Of a DNA stretch of 64,000 bases, positions 35,529 to 44,261 are shown piece after piece. Position numbers and translations under genes: made by a program. Numbering within the stretch: the stretch's first letter is position 1; every line of letters begins with the position of its first letter. The notes under the pieces were generated by a model that saw nothing but the letters and a program-made list of their open reading frames with translations, was not told the origin of the DNA and made no database searches. Origin of the DNA: Flavonifractor sp. An10 (GTDB taxonomy: Bacteria; Bacillota; Clostridia; Oscillospirales; Oscillospiraceae); the NCBI RefSeq assembly GCF_002161215.1, contig NZ_NFMB01000003.1, positions 248,001 to 312,000 on the forward strand, read 5' to 3'.

Positions 35529-36182
35529 TCAGATTTCGCGGGGCCGGGCCGCCACTGCCTTCACAGCCTCGGCGAACGCCGCGCAGGCGGCGTTGCACGC
35601 GCTCTGGGTGCCGGTGAGCAGGCCGCCGCCGAAGTTGGTCTCGCTGGGGGGCTCAAAGAGGGCGGCCAGTTCCACGTCGGAGGCCTTCAGTGCCTCGTCC
35701 AGGCCCACCACCGCCTCCAGGGGCGGGGCGATCAGGTAGGCCAGGGCCTCCCCCTCCCGCACATGTGCCGTCTTGGACAGGTAGGTGCCCGTGCGGGAGA
35801 CGGTGTGTGCGAAATAGATAATGGAGTCGTCCTCGTTGGCGGAGCGGAAGCCCACCCCGCTGTCCATGAACTCCGCGCAGGCCCGCAGGCCGGACTGCAC
35901 CTCCGCCGGGTTGGGCCCGGCCAGGATGCCGATCACCTCGCCGGCCAGCTTGGTGGAGGCGTTGGCCGCCCCGGCATAGAGGGAGCGGCCGTACACCACC
36001 TCCACGGCGGCGGCCTTGGTGGCCTCGTCCAGGGCGCAGTAGGTCACGTCGTCGCTGTCGGCGGTGATGATGCCGATGGAGCGGTACTGGGGCGGCAGGC
36101 CCAGCTTCTTCGCCAGCGTCTCGCTGACGTTGGCGATGGTGTGGGTGGCCAGCACCTTGGCGGGGATCAGATCGCCTGTCAT
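35529..36182 (-). CDS. eutL: microcompartment shell protein EutL
   Basis: A 217-residue tandem BMC-domain protein that forms trimers with a gated pore in the shell. EutL signatures: RSIGIITADSDDVTYCALDEATKAA, SLYAGAANAS, GFRSANEDDSIIYFAH (all shown in part here), and a FEPPSETNFGGGLLTG segment near 185. AGAGGTGA precedes the ATG. It is separated from eutC and eutE by repeat-bearing gaps, but the strand and spacing suggest one operon. Confidence 0.93.
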   Translation of the reverse strand: MTGDLIPAKVLATHTIANVSETLAKKLGLPPQYRSIGIITADSDDVTYCALDEATKAAAVEVVYGRSLYAGAANASTKLAGEVIGILAGPNPAEVQSGLRACAEFMDSGVGFRSANEDDSIIYFAHTVSRTGTYLSKTAHVREGEALAYLIAPPLEAVVGLDEALKASDVELAALFEPPSETNFGGGLLTGTQSACNAACAAFAEAVKAVAARPREI

Positions 36183-36199
36183 ACAATCACCTCTTTGTG

Positions 36200-36312
36200 A
36201 ATGGATAATGGATAATTGAGAATTGATAATTGGCGGTTATATAGCCGGTTCCGTCTCCTATGCCGCAGTCACGTGCGGAGAATTATCAATTATCCATTGT
36301 CAATTTTCAATT
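36200..36312. repeat. AT-rich inverted repeat (MITE-like) between eutC and eutL
   Basis: An arm at 36200-36231 (with AATGGATAATTGAG and GATAATT) is inverted against 36280-36312 (AATTATCAATTATCCATT). The ~48-base middle is GC-richer. The right arm abuts the eutC stop codon. It contrasts sharply in composition with its surroundings and looks inserted. Confidence 0.6.
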
Positions 36313-37195
36313 ATTTCAGATCAATTCCACTTGCCTTTCTTTCCAGCATGGTGTGAATCAACTCCGCAATGTGGGCGCCCGCCTCCACGGCGGTGGTGCC
36401 CCCCTTGTGGATGTTGGAGACCACGGTGCGCTTGGACTCGGGTATGCCGATGTGGGGCTTGTAGGTCAGGTAGGCGGACATGGACTCCGCGGTCACCAGG
36501 CCGGGCCGCTCCCCCACCAGCATGCACACCACCTCCGCGCCGGTGAGCTCCCCGATGTGGTCGGAGGCCCCCACCCGGCAGTATTTCACAAACAGCACCG
36601 GCCCGGCCTCCAGGCCGTAGGTTTTCAATCCCGCCTGGATGGCCTGGAGGCAGTCGGCGGCGTTGGCCTCGATGGCGGCGGAGGACAGGCCGTCCCCCAC
36701 CACCAGGGCCACCTTGGGGCTCTGGCCCAGGGTCTTTTTGATGATGGCCTGGTTGGCCTCGTCGAAGCGGCGGCCCCTGTCTGGCCGGGTCAGGTACTCG
36801 TCCTTGTTCTGGCACAGGGTCTGGACGGGGACAAAGCCGTGTTTCTCCACAAAGCCGTCGTCCACGTGGGAAAATACCGAGTCCTGGGCCGCCGCGTGGT
36901 CGGCCCGCATCCGCAGCATGGAGATGGTCTTGTACCGGGCCCCCGCCCGCCCCAGGCCCAGCCGGGCCGGGGTGCGCAGCTTGAGATCCCGGAAGGCGTC
37001 GCCGTTTTTCGGGTGCTCCACCAGGTACTGCCGCCGGAGATCGGTCTCGGTGATGTCCTCCAGGCAGCCGGCCGGATCCACATCCGCCGCCGGGGCGGTG
37101 GATGCTGCCGGGGCGGTTTTCCCGCCCCCGGCCGGCTGGCCTGCCAGCTCCAGCACCATGCGCTCCACCAGGGAGCGCAGCTCTTGTTCGTTCAT
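36311..37195 (-). CDS. eutC: ethanolamine ammonia-lyase small subunit
   Basis: A 294-residue subunit that, with EutB, splits ethanolamine to acetaldehyde and ammonia using adenosylcobalamin. EutC blocks: [44 protein letters not shown] and [17 protein letters not shown]. An N-terminal amphipathic helix ([18 protein letters not shown]) plus a Gly/Ala/Pro linker fits the known N-terminal targeting signal of EutC. ATG at 37195 follows GAGGTGA closely; the 37 codons upstream run through palindromic repeats and are excluded. Confidence 0.94.
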   Translation of the reverse strand: MNEQELRSLVERMVLELAGQPAGGGKTAPAASTAPAADVDPAGCLEDITETDLRRQYLVEHPKNGDAFRDLKLRTPARLGLGRAGARYKTISMLRMRADHAAAQDSVFSHVDDGFVEKHGFVPVQTLCQNKDEYLTRPDRGRRFDEANQAIIKKTLGQSPKVALVVGDGLSSAAIEANAADCLQAIQAGLKTYGLEAGPVLFVKYCRVGASDHIGELTGAEVVCMLVGERPGLVTAESMSAYLTYKPHIGIPESKRTVVSNIHKGGTTAVEAGAHIAELIHTMLERKASGIDLK

Positions 37196-37323
37196 ATCGT
37201 CACCTCTATCGTATCGGCAGGCGAACACAGTTCGCCCCTTCGGAATGAGCGCGGGCAGCGGGGGCAAGCCCCGCCCTGCGGGGTGTGCGTAGGACGCGCC
37301 CCACACAGGGGATGTGGACGGGC

Positions 37324-37349
37324 GGCGCGTCAGGGATGCCGCGCCCTAC
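37324..37349. repeat. palindromic repeat, family B
   Basis: GGCGCGTCAGGGATGCCGCG followed by CCCTAC. Other copies at 44188 and 55570. Lies in the eutB-eutC gap. Confidence 0.65.
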
Positions 37350-37361
37350 AAAATATGGGGT

Positions 37362-37384
37362 GTAGGGGCGGATATCATCCGCCC
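37362..37384. repeat. palindromic repeat, family C
   Basis: GGGCGGATGATATCCGCCCC on the minus strand with CTAC after it; second copy, opposite orientation, at 44239-44261. Lies just past the eutB stop. Confidence 0.6.
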
Positions 37385-37390
37385 GCGCTT

Positions 37391-38755
37391 TCACGCCAGC
37401 AGCACCGACGCGTCCCCCGCCAGCTCGGTGAGCCTGCCGTTCTCCACAAAGCCCATCTTCTCCAGCCACGCCTGGAAGGGCGGGATGGCGGTGAGGCCGA
37501 AGAGCTCCCGCAGGGCGGCGGTCTCGTGAAAGCCGGTGGTCTGGTAGTTGAGCATCACGTCGTCGCCGTGGGGGATGCCCATGAAGTAGTTGCACCCCGC
37601 GGCGGTGAGGAGGACGGCCAGATCCTCGATGTCGTTCTGGTCGGCCTTCATGTGGTTGGTGTAGCAGGCGTCGCACCCCATGGGGATGCCGGTGAGCTTG
37701 CCCATGAAATGATCCTCCAGGCCCGCCCGGATCACCTGCTTGGAGTTGTACAGGTATTCCGGCCCGATGAAGCCCACCACCGTGTTCACCAGGAAGGGCG
37801 CAAACCGCTTGGCAAAGCCGTAGCACCGGGCCTCCATCACCACCTGGTCGGCCCCGTGGTGGGCCTCGGAGGACAGCTCGGAGCCCTGGCCGGTCTCGAA
37901 GTACATGACGTTGGGGCCGGTGGCGTTCCCCTCCCGCAGGGCCAGCTGCCGGGCCTCCTCGATCAGCTTGCCGTCCAGGCCGAAGGCCTCGTTGCCCTTC
38001 TGGGAGCCGGCGATGGACTGGAAGATCAGGTCGCAGGGGGCCCCCTTGTACACCGCCTCCATCTGGGTGGTCACGTGGGCCAGCACGCAGATCTGGGTGG
38101 GGATGTCCCACCGGCTCTTGATCTCCTGGAACCGATCCAGCACCCGTCGGACGCTCTCCACGCTGTCGTCCACCGGGTTCAGGCCCAGCACCGCGTCCCC
38201 CGCCCCGAAGGTGAGCCCCTCCAGCAGGGAGGCCATGATGCCGTCCGGATCGTCGGTGGGGTGGTTGGGCTGGAGGCGGCAGGACAGGGTGCCCGGCAGG
38301 CCGATGGTGGTGTTGCAGTGGGCGGTGACCCGGATCTTTTTGGCCGCGTAGATCAGATCCAGGTTGCTCATCAGCTTGGCCGCGGCGGCGATCATCTCCG
38401 CCGTCAGGCCACGGCTCACCCGCCGGATGGCGTCGCCGCCGTTCTTCTCGTCCAGCAGCCACTCCCGCAGCTCCGCCACCGTCCAGCCCTTGATCTCGTC
38501 GTAGATCTTCTCGTTCACGTCGTCCTGGATGATGCGGGTGACCTCGTCCTCCTCATAGGGGACGGCGGGGTGGTTGCGGAGATCCGCCAGGGTCAGGTTT
38601 GCCACCACCACCTTGGCCGCCACCCGCTCCTCGGCGTTCTCGGCGGCGATGCCCGCCAGCCGGTCGCCCGACTTCTCCTCGTTGGCTTTGGCCAGGGCGT
38701 CCTTCACGGACTTGAATTCGTAGACGTGCCCCAGCAGCTTGGTCTTGAGTATCAT
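37391..38755 (-). CDS. eutB: ethanolamine ammonia-lyase large subunit
   Basis: A 454-residue catalytic subunit, a TIM barrel that binds ethanolamine and adenosylcobalamin. EutB blocks: GDRLAGIAAENAEERVAAK, CNTTIGLPGTLSCRLQPNHP, FGAGDAVLGLNPVDDS, YFETGQGSELSSEAHHG and MGCDACYTNHMKADQND (each cited in part). AAGGAG lies 7 bases before ATG 38755. It is downstream of eutA and upstream of eutC, as in other Firmicutes. Confidence 0.95.
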   Translation of the reverse strand: MILKTKLLGHVYEFKSVKDALAKANEEKSGDRLAGIAAENAEERVAAKVVVANLTLADLRNHPAVPYEEDEVTRIIQDDVNEKIYDEIKGWTVAELREWLLDEKNGGDAIRRVSRGLTAEMIAAAAKLMSNLDLIYAAKKIRVTAHCNTTIGLPGTLSCRLQPNHPTDDPDGIMASLLEGLTFGAGDAVLGLNPVDDSVESVRRVLDRFQEIKSRWDIPTQICVLAHVTTQMEAVYKGAPCDLIFQSIAGSQKGNEAFGLDGKLIEEARQLALREGNATGPNVMYFETGQGSELSSEAHHGADQVVMEARCYGFAKRFAPFLVNTVVGFIGPEYLYNSKQVIRAGLEDHFMGKLTGIPMGCDACYTNHMKADQNDIEDLAVLLTAAGCNYFMGIPHGDDVMLNYQTTGFHETAALRELFGLTAIPPFQAWLEKMGFVENGRLTELAGDASVLLA

Positions 38756-38771
38756 GTGATCGCTCCTTAAC

Positions 38772-38795
38772 GGCGGGGGCAAGCCCCCGCCCTAC
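38772..38795. repeat. GC palindromic repeat, family A
   Basis: GGCGGGGGCAAGCCCCCGCC plus CTAC in the eutA-eutB gap, touching the eutA stop. Confidence 0.7.
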
Positions 38796-40255
38796 GATTT
38801 CTGAAACGCCAGCGTCTTGATGACCACCGGCAGAACCGCCCCGTTTGCCACGGGCGCGCCGATGTCCAGGTAGTCGCCGGAGTCCACCCCCACCCCGTCC
38901 AGGCACAACAGGGGCCCGTCCATCAGGGGGGCCAGGGCCTGCCCCAGCACCTTGGCCTGGTCGGCTTCCACCGCCACGATGGGGACAAATCCCGCCTCTC
39001 GCAGGGGGGCGAGCCCGTCGGCCACCCCCCGGGCCAGGGCCTGGATGCGGGAATAGGTGGGGTTATCCTCCCCCCGGAGGGCCAGCACCAGCTGGCTCAG
39101 GCCCCCCTCGTCGGCAAACCACCCCAGCTTGTCCCGGATGGATTGCGCCAGGGCGGCGGCGTCCCCCTTCTCCTCCGCTGCCGTCAGCTTGAGGATGGGC
39201 AGGTTCTTCAGGGGGAAGGTCATGTCCCGGTAGAAGATGGTGGAGCCGGACAGGTCGGTGGCGTGGCTCCCCGCCCCCACCACCGTGGCCCGGATGGTCT
39301 CCGCCCCCCGGAACCGCCCCGCCTGTTGAAAGGCCGGGGAGGCGGCGATGGCCCGCCCCAGCAGTACGCCGATGTCGCCGTAGGCCCTCCAGTCCGCCGG
39401 CGGGTTGTCAATGCAGTCGGCCACCCCGCCGGAGAAGGACACCACCGGCACGGCCCGGGGCTCCCACCGGGTGCCCTGGGTGAGGAAGGCATCCATCTTC
39501 TCCCGCCCCGGCCGCAGGCCCGCCGCCTGCTCCAGGGCCTCCACCATGGTGCGAAGCACCGGGGCCAAAGATTCCGGCGTGGGGCTATCCCCCACGGCTG
39601 GAATCCGGTATGGGGCGGCGGGGGCAAGCCCCCGCCCTGCGTGCTCCAGGTGTCCGGCGGCCCGGGTGATGACCGGCGACACGTAGGTGATTTTCCCGCT
39701 GTCCCGCTCCAGCTTGAGCAGGCGCCCGCCCACGTCCAGGCAGCCGGTCTGCACCAACTCCCCGTGAGACCAGAGGGACAGGTTGGCGGTGCCGCCGCCG
39801 ATATCAAAGTGTAAAATATCTGTGTGATGCTCCTTGGAGTATTCGTCCGCACCCGCACCCCGGGCGGCCAGGATGGACTCCAGGTCGGGCCCGGCGGTGG
39901 CCACCACGAAGTCCCCGGCGAAGGCCGACAGGGCGGAGAGCACCTCTCTGGCGTTCTCCTTCCGGGCGGTCTCGCCGGTGATGATCACCGCGCCGGTGGC
40001 GATCTCCCCCTTGGCAAAACCGGATTTCCGGTACTCCTCCTCCACGATGGCTTTCACCCCCTGGGCGTCGATCACCACGTCCGACAGCAGGGGGGTGAAG
40101 TGGATGGCAGAGCGGTAGAGCACCTCCCGCCGGTTGATGGCCACCCTGGGCACCGAGAAGGGGTTGGCCCGGTTCTCCAGCGTCAGCCGGGAGATCACTA
40201 ACTGGGTGGTGCTTGTTCCTATGTCGATACCGACAGAAAGCAGGGTCTCCGCCAT
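38792..40255 (-). CDS. eutA: ethanolamine ammonia-lyase reactivating factor EutA
   Basis: A 487-residue actin/Hsp70-fold ATPase that swaps inactive cobalamin out of EutBC. The phosphate-binding GIDIGTSTTQLVIS is at the N-terminus, HFDIGGGTANLSLW near 155 and VSFSGGVADCID near 265. Residues about 206-213 (AGRGLAPA) are encoded by a family A palindromic repeat (39617-39640) inserted in frame in a variable loop. ATG at 40255 overlaps the eutG stop (TGATG); the 122 upstream codons lie in eutG in another frame and are excluded. Confidence 0.92.
   Translation of the reverse strand: MAETLLSVGIDIGTSTTQLVISRLTLENRANPFSVPRVAINRREVLYRSAIHFTPLLSDVVIDAQGVKAIVEEEYRKSGFAKGEIATGAVIITGETARKENAREVLSALSAFAGDFVVATAGPDLESILAARGAGADEYSKEHHTDILHFDIGGGTANLSLWSHGELVQTGCLDVGGRLLKLERDSGKITYVSPVITRAAGHLEHAGRGLAPAAPYRIPAVGDSPTPESLAPVLRTMVEALEQAAGLRPGREKMDAFLTQGTRWEPRAVPVVSFSGGVADCIDNPPADWRAYGDIGVLLGRAIAASPAFQQAGRFRGAETIRATVVGAGSHATDLSGSTIFYRDMTFPLKNLPILKLTAAEEKGDAAALAQSIRDKLGWFADEGGLSQLVLALRGEDNPTYSRIQALARGVADGLAPLREAGFVPIVAVEADQAKVLGQALAPLMDGPLLCLDGVGVDSGDYLDIGAPVANGAVLPVVIKTLAFQKS
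39617..39640. repeat. family A palindrome inside eutA
   Basis: GGCGGGGGCAAGCCCCCGCC plus CTGC, identical over the 20-base palindrome to the intergenic copies, but within the eutA reading frame. The frame stays open. Confidence 0.8.
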
Positions 40256-41346
40256 CACGCCAGCTCCTTCAACAGGGCCTTCACGTCCTCCGCCGGGGCG
40301 CTCCGGGGGTTGGTGGGGATGCAGAGATCCCCCAGGGCGGCGGCGGTCAGCTCGTCCAGGGCGGCGTGGAGCTGTCTGGTCTCCACCCCGCAGGCCGCCA
40401 GCCGGTCGGGCAGCTTCAGCTGGGCGCGCAGCCGGTTCCACCCGGCGGCCAGAGCCCGGGGATTGGGGGCCAGGCCGCACAGCCGGGCCAGCTGGCCATA
40501 TTTGACGGCCGCCTCTTTTCCGGCGGCGTTGAAGTGGAGCACGTGGGGAAAGATCAGGGCGTTGAGCCGGCCGTGGGGCACGTGAAATTTTCCGCCCAAC
40601 GCATGGGCCAGGCTGTGGCACAGGCCCAGCCCGGCGGCGTTGAAGGCCATGCCCGCCAGGTTGGAGGCCAGGAGCATCTGCCGCCTGGCCCGGCTCTCGC
40701 CCTTGCTCTCCCAGGCGGGGCGGAGGTTTTCCCAGGCCAGGGTAAAGGCCTTCTCCGCCAAAGCGTCGGAGTAGGGGGAGGCCCCCTTGGCCACGTAGGC
40801 CTCGGCGGCGTGGGTGAGCACGTCCATCCCCGTGTCCGCCGTCACCGCCGGCGGCACCCCCGCCAGCAGGGCGGGATCCAGAATGGCCTGGTCGGGAAGC
40901 AGCTTGTCGTCCACCAGGGGGTACTTGATCCCCCGCACCGGGTCGGTAAGCACGGCGAAGGAGGTGACCTCCGACCCGGTGCCCGCCGTGGTGGGCACCG
41001 CCGCGAAGGTGATCTCCCCCGGGGCCCCCAGCTTTTTGCCAAAGAGCAGCATGGCCTTGGCGCAGTCCATGGGGGAGCCGCCGCCGAAGGCCACCACCGT
41101 CCGGGGCTTGAAGTCCGCCAGGGCCCGGGCCCCTTTCGCCACCAGGTCGATGGGTGGGTCGGGCACCACCTGGTCGAAGATCTCCACCGTGCGGCCCTTC
41201 AGATGGGCCAGCACCTTGTCCAGCAGGCCGGACTTGGCCAGAAAGCCGTCGGTGATCACCAGCACCCGCTCCCCCGGCAGTTCCTCCAGGGCGGCCAGGG
41301 CGCCGGTGCCGAAGGTGATCATGGGCTTGACTGCAAATTGTTCCAT
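40255..41346 (-). CDS. eutG: iron-containing alcohol dehydrogenase EutG
   Basis: A 363-residue Fe-dependent dehydrogenase that reduces acetaldehyde to ethanol and recycles NADH. Visible: the GGGSPMDCAK nucleotide-binding block, TTAGTGSEVTSFAV, and the metal-ligand segment NAAGLGLCHSLAHALGGKFHVPHG with its His residues. GGGGAGG lies 4 bases before ATG 41346. First gene of the leftward operon; no encapsulation helix at its N-terminus. Confidence 0.9.
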   Translation of the reverse strand: MEQFAVKPMITFGTGALAALEELPGERVLVITDGFLAKSGLLDKVLAHLKGRTVEIFDQVVPDPPIDLVAKGARALADFKPRTVVAFGGGSPMDCAKAMLLFGKKLGAPGEITFAAVPTTAGTGSEVTSFAVLTDPVRGIKYPLVDDKLLPDQAILDPALLAGVPPAVTADTGMDVLTHAAEAYVAKGASPYSDALAEKAFTLAWENLRPAWESKGESRARRQMLLASNLAGMAFNAAGLGLCHSLAHALGGKFHVPHGRLNALIFPHVLHFNAAGKEAAVKYGQLARLCGLAPNPRALAAGWNRLRAQLKLPDRLAACGVETRQLHAALDELTAAALGDLCIPTNPRSAPAEDVKALLKELA

Positions 41347-41563
41347 GGGCGCCTCCCCTGTTTCTTCCTTGCTGGGGTTAGTATGGCGGCCTTGGGAGAA
41401 GTTATGCGGCCGGGCACGGTGTTTTTCCACAAATCCGGGCCCTTCTTTTGGGCACAATCTCCCCTTTACAAGGGCGGGCGGTTGGCGTATGATGGAGATG
41501 AAAAAAAGTTTGCCTCAAACACTTTTTATTTGAGGCAGACCAAAACAGACAAGGAGGGGGCCT
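41347..41563. promoter_or_regulatory. divergent intergenic region between eutG and dihydropyrimidinase
   Basis: 217 bases that must hold the eut promoter. GCCTCAAA (41512-41519) is inverted at 41529-41536 and may be an operator for either direction. I see no cobalamin riboswitch and no paired EutV-type antiterminator hairpins, and no convincing sigma-70 or sigma-54 promoter. Confidence 0.4.
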
Positions 41564-42952
41564 ATGCGCACCATCATCCAGAACGGCACCGTGGTCACCG
41601 AGTCCGCCGTCTTTGCCGCCGACGTGCTTGTGGAAAACGGCGTGATCCAGGCGGTGGGGAAAAACCTGGACGCCCGGGGCGCCCAGGTGATCGACGCCGC
41701 CGGGAAATACGTCCTGCCCGGCGGGGTGGACGTACACACCCACATGGATCTCCAGGCCGGGGCCCACCGGGCGGTGGACGACTTCTACACCGGCACCGTG
41801 GCCGCCGCCTGCGGCGGCACCACCACCATTGTGGATCACATGGCCTTCGGGCCCAAGGGCTGCTCCCTGTGGCACCAGGTGGAGGAGTACCACCGGCTGG
41901 CCGACGGCAAGGCGGTGATCGACTACGGCTTCCACGGGGTGCTCCAGCACGTGAACGGTCAGATCCTCCGGGAGATGGGGGAGCTCGCCGACCGGGAGGG
42001 CATCACCAGCTTCAAGGCCTATCTGACCTATGACGACCGGCTGGACGACAGCGCCCTGTTCCAGGTGCTCCGGCAGGCCAGGGAGGACGGCCTGGTGATC
42101 CCCGCCCACTGCGAGAACGACGGGGTGGTGAACTTCCTGCGGGGCTGGTACAAGTCCCAGGGCCTGACGGCCCCCATCTACCACGCCAGGAGCCGCCCCG
42201 CCGGGTGCGAGGCGGAGGCGGTGAGCCGCCTGCTCCACCTGGCCGCCCTGGCCGGGGAGGCGCCGGTGTACGTGGTGCACCTGTCCAGCGCCGCCGCTCT
42301 GGCGGAGGTGCGCAAGGCCCGGGCCGCCGGTCAGCGGCACTTCGGGGTGGAGACCTGCACCCAGTACCTCACCCTCACCGAGGATGCCTACGCCGACCCC
42401 CAGGAGGGCTTGAAGGCCATTATGTCCCCGCCCCTGCGCACCGGGGCGGACTGCGAGGCCCTGTGGGGCGGGCTGGCCGACGGCTCCATCGACGCGGTAG
42501 CCACCGACCACTGCCCCTTCCGCTTCGCCGTGGAGAAGCAGTACGGCGTTGGCGACTTCACCGCCTGCCCCAACGGGGCCCCCGGCGTGGAGGAGCGGCT
42601 GCCGGTACTCTACTCGGAGGGGGTGGCAAAGGGCCGCATCACCCTGCCCCAGCTGGTGCGCCTGGCCTGCACCGGGCCCAGCCTGCTCTACGGCCTCTAC
42701 CCCCAAAAGGGCACCCTTCAGCCCGGCGCCGACGCCGACGTGGTGATCCTGGATCCCAACGGGACGCGCACCCTCACCCAGACCGAGCTCCACTCGGCGG
42801 CGGACTACACCTGCTACGAGGGCATGGAGCTGGCGGGGCGCATCGACCTGGTGCTCTCCCGGGGCGAGGTGATCGTACAGGACAACCAGTTCCTGGGCCG
42901 AAAGGGCGCGGGCCGGTACCTGAAACGGGGCCGCAGCTGCCTGGCGGAATAG
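41564..42952 (+). CDS. hydA: dihydropyrimidinase / D-hydantoinase
   Basis: A 462-residue amidohydrolase that opens dihydropyrimidines or hydantoins. The metal site includes GGVDVHTHMD (about 55-64), the carboxylated Lys in SFKAYLTYDD (about 148), PAHCEND (about 181), VHLSS and DHCPF (about 310). AAGGAGGGGG precedes the ATG. It stands alone, divergent from the eut operon, so a link to ethanolamine use is not indicated; pyrimidine salvage or hydantoin breakdown is likely. Confidence 0.9.
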   Translation: MRTIIQNGTVVTESAVFAADVLVENGVIQAVGKNLDARGAQVIDAAGKYVLPGGVDVHTHMDLQAGAHRAVDDFYTGTVAAACGGTTTIVDHMAFGPKGCSLWHQVEEYHRLADGKAVIDYGFHGVLQHVNGQILREMGELADREGITSFKAYLTYDDRLDDSALFQVLRQAREDGLVIPAHCENDGVVNFLRGWYKSQGLTAPIYHARSRPAGCEAEAVSRLLHLAALAGEAPVYVVHLSSAAALAEVRKARAAGQRHFGVETCTQYLTLTEDAYADPQEGLKAIMSPPLRTGADCEALWGGLADGSIDAVATDHCPFRFAVEKQYGVGDFTACPNGAPGVEERLPVLYSEGVAKGRITLPQLVRLACTGPSLLYGLYPQKGTLQPGADADVVILDPNGTRTLTQTELHSAADYTCYEGMELAGRIDLVLSRGEVIVQDNQFLGRKGAGRYLKRGRSCLAE

Positions 42953-43005
42953 CGGCGGCCGGCTCTGAAAAATCTGTGCCGATGCGGCAGTTTTCTCCAC
43001 AAAAA

Positions 43006-43038
43006 CCCCGGCGGGAGGCTTGAAAACCCCCGCCGGGG
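43006..43038. terminator. GC hairpin after the dihydropyrimidinase gene
   Basis: CCCCGGCGGG (43006-43015) pairs with CCCGCCGGGG (43029-43038). The T-run is on the minus-strand side, so forward termination would be hairpin only. Confidence 0.45.
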
Positions 43039-43117
43039 TATGATATAGTATCATGGTATTCTGATGAGCGCCCCATCCTGGCGGATGTGGTTCTTTTTAT
43101 GATGGGAGGAATCTGCC

Positions 43118-43768
43118 CTGTTTGACGGACTGCTGTTTGATCTGGACGGAACGCTGTGGGACGGCGTGGACGCCATCTGCGTCTCCTGGAATCAGGCGCT
43201 GGAGCGCCTGGCGCCCCAATATGCCGGCACTGTCACCAGGGAGCGGCTCCAGCCCTGCATGGGCATGCTGCTGCCCGACATCCTCAACCGCCTGGTGCCC
43301 GAGCTGGATCAGGAGAAGATGCAGCCCGTCCTGGATCAGATCCTGGCGGAGGAAAACCGCTATGTGGCTGAATACGGCGGCATTCTCTTCCCCGGGGAGG
43401 AGGAGGTGCTGGCCTCTCTGTCCGGCCGGTACCGGCTCTTTATCGTCAGCAACTGCCAGGACGGGTATATTGAGGCCTTTTTCCAGGCCCACGGCCTGGG
43501 GAAGTACTTTGCCGACTTCGAGAACCCCGGCCGCACCGGCCTGCCCAAGGCGGACAACATCGCCCTGGTGGTGGAGCGCAACGGCCTGAAGCGGCCCCTG
43601 TACATCGGGGACACCCAGGGGGATTACAACGCGGCGGCCAAATCCGGGGTGCCCTTCCTCCACGCCGCCTACGGCTTCGGGCAGATTGACCGCCCGGTGC
43701 CCCGGGCGGAAACCTTCCGGGACATCCCCGCCGCCGTGGCCGCCCTGGAAGCCGAAGACCCCACGTAG
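43118..43768 (+). CDS. HAD-superfamily phosphatase, apparent CTG start
   Basis: A 216-residue haloacid dehalogenase-like hydrolase. Motif I FDLDGTLWDG (residues about 7-16), motif II FIVSNCQ (near 109), a Lys in PKADN (near 145) and motif IV YIGDTQGDYNAA (near 162) are all present, so it looks active; likely a sugar-phosphate or phosphoglycolate-type phosphatase. Motif I is encoded, but no ATG, GTG or TTG lies between the in-frame stop and it. The only start with a good ribosome site (GGGAGG, 8 bases) is CTG at 43118. The next GTG would delete the catalytic Asp. Confidence 0.85.
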   Translation: MFDGLLFDLDGTLWDGVDAICVSWNQALERLAPQYAGTVTRERLQPCMGMLLPDILNRLVPELDQEKMQPVLDQILAEENRYVAEYGGILFPGEEEVLASLSGRYRLFIVSNCQDGYIEAFFQAHGLGKYFADFENPGRTGLPKADNIALVVERNGLKRPLYIGDTQGDYNAAAKSGVPFLHAAYGFGQIDRPVPRAETFRDIPAAVAALEAEDPT

Positions 43769-44187
43769 AACGCGCCGCCCCAAACCGCGAACCATTTGCT
43801 TCCGCATAAACGCGAAAGTTCATCCCCTCCGCCGGACTTCGGCGAGGGCCCAAGCTACCGTGACTGCCTTGATATTTCGGCGGCATAGCACCGATGGCGG
43901 CCCGGCGGGCGCACCCGGTACAGCGCAGCGGCCATCAAGGCTTGCCGGGTAATCCCGATGCGTGCCGCCCGGGGCGCGGCAGCGCCTGTAGCGAAGCCAC
44001 CGGGAAAACGGGCGGCAATGCCGGCCCGGTTCCTGCCCTGTCTGTACAGCCCACCGCCGCCATGAACCCCCGTTTTTGGGGGGCTGGGGGTGAAACCCCC
44101 GCCCCTTCTTTCCCCCCATTTCTTCGGGAAGAAATGGGGGCGCCCGCCGCGCAGGCGCGCCCCCGGGGGAGCCCCCGGTAATCGAAC

Positions 44188-44213
44188 GGCGCGTCAAGGA
44201 TGCCGCGCCCTAC
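44188..44213. repeat. palindromic repeat, family B
   Basis: GGCGCGTCAAGGATGCCGCG plus CCCTAC; one base differs from the copies at 37324 and 55570. Confidence 0.65.
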
Positions 44214-44238
44214 GGCTTCGGCTGAGGCCCCATTGGGC

Positions 44239-44261
44239 GGGCGGATGATATCCGCCCCTAC
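44239..44261. repeat. palindromic repeat, family C
   Basis: GGGCGGATGATATCCGCCCC plus TAC, inverse of the copy at 37362-37384. Confidence 0.6.

Noticed and set aside
36260-38770. Long plus-strand open frame across eutB and eutC
   Set aside because: Antisense shadow of two clear enzymes; low-complexity composition and no ribosome site.
41347-41563. Possible cobalamin riboswitch before eutG
   Set aside because: No B12-box-like core was found and the leader is short; only a simple inverted repeat is visible.
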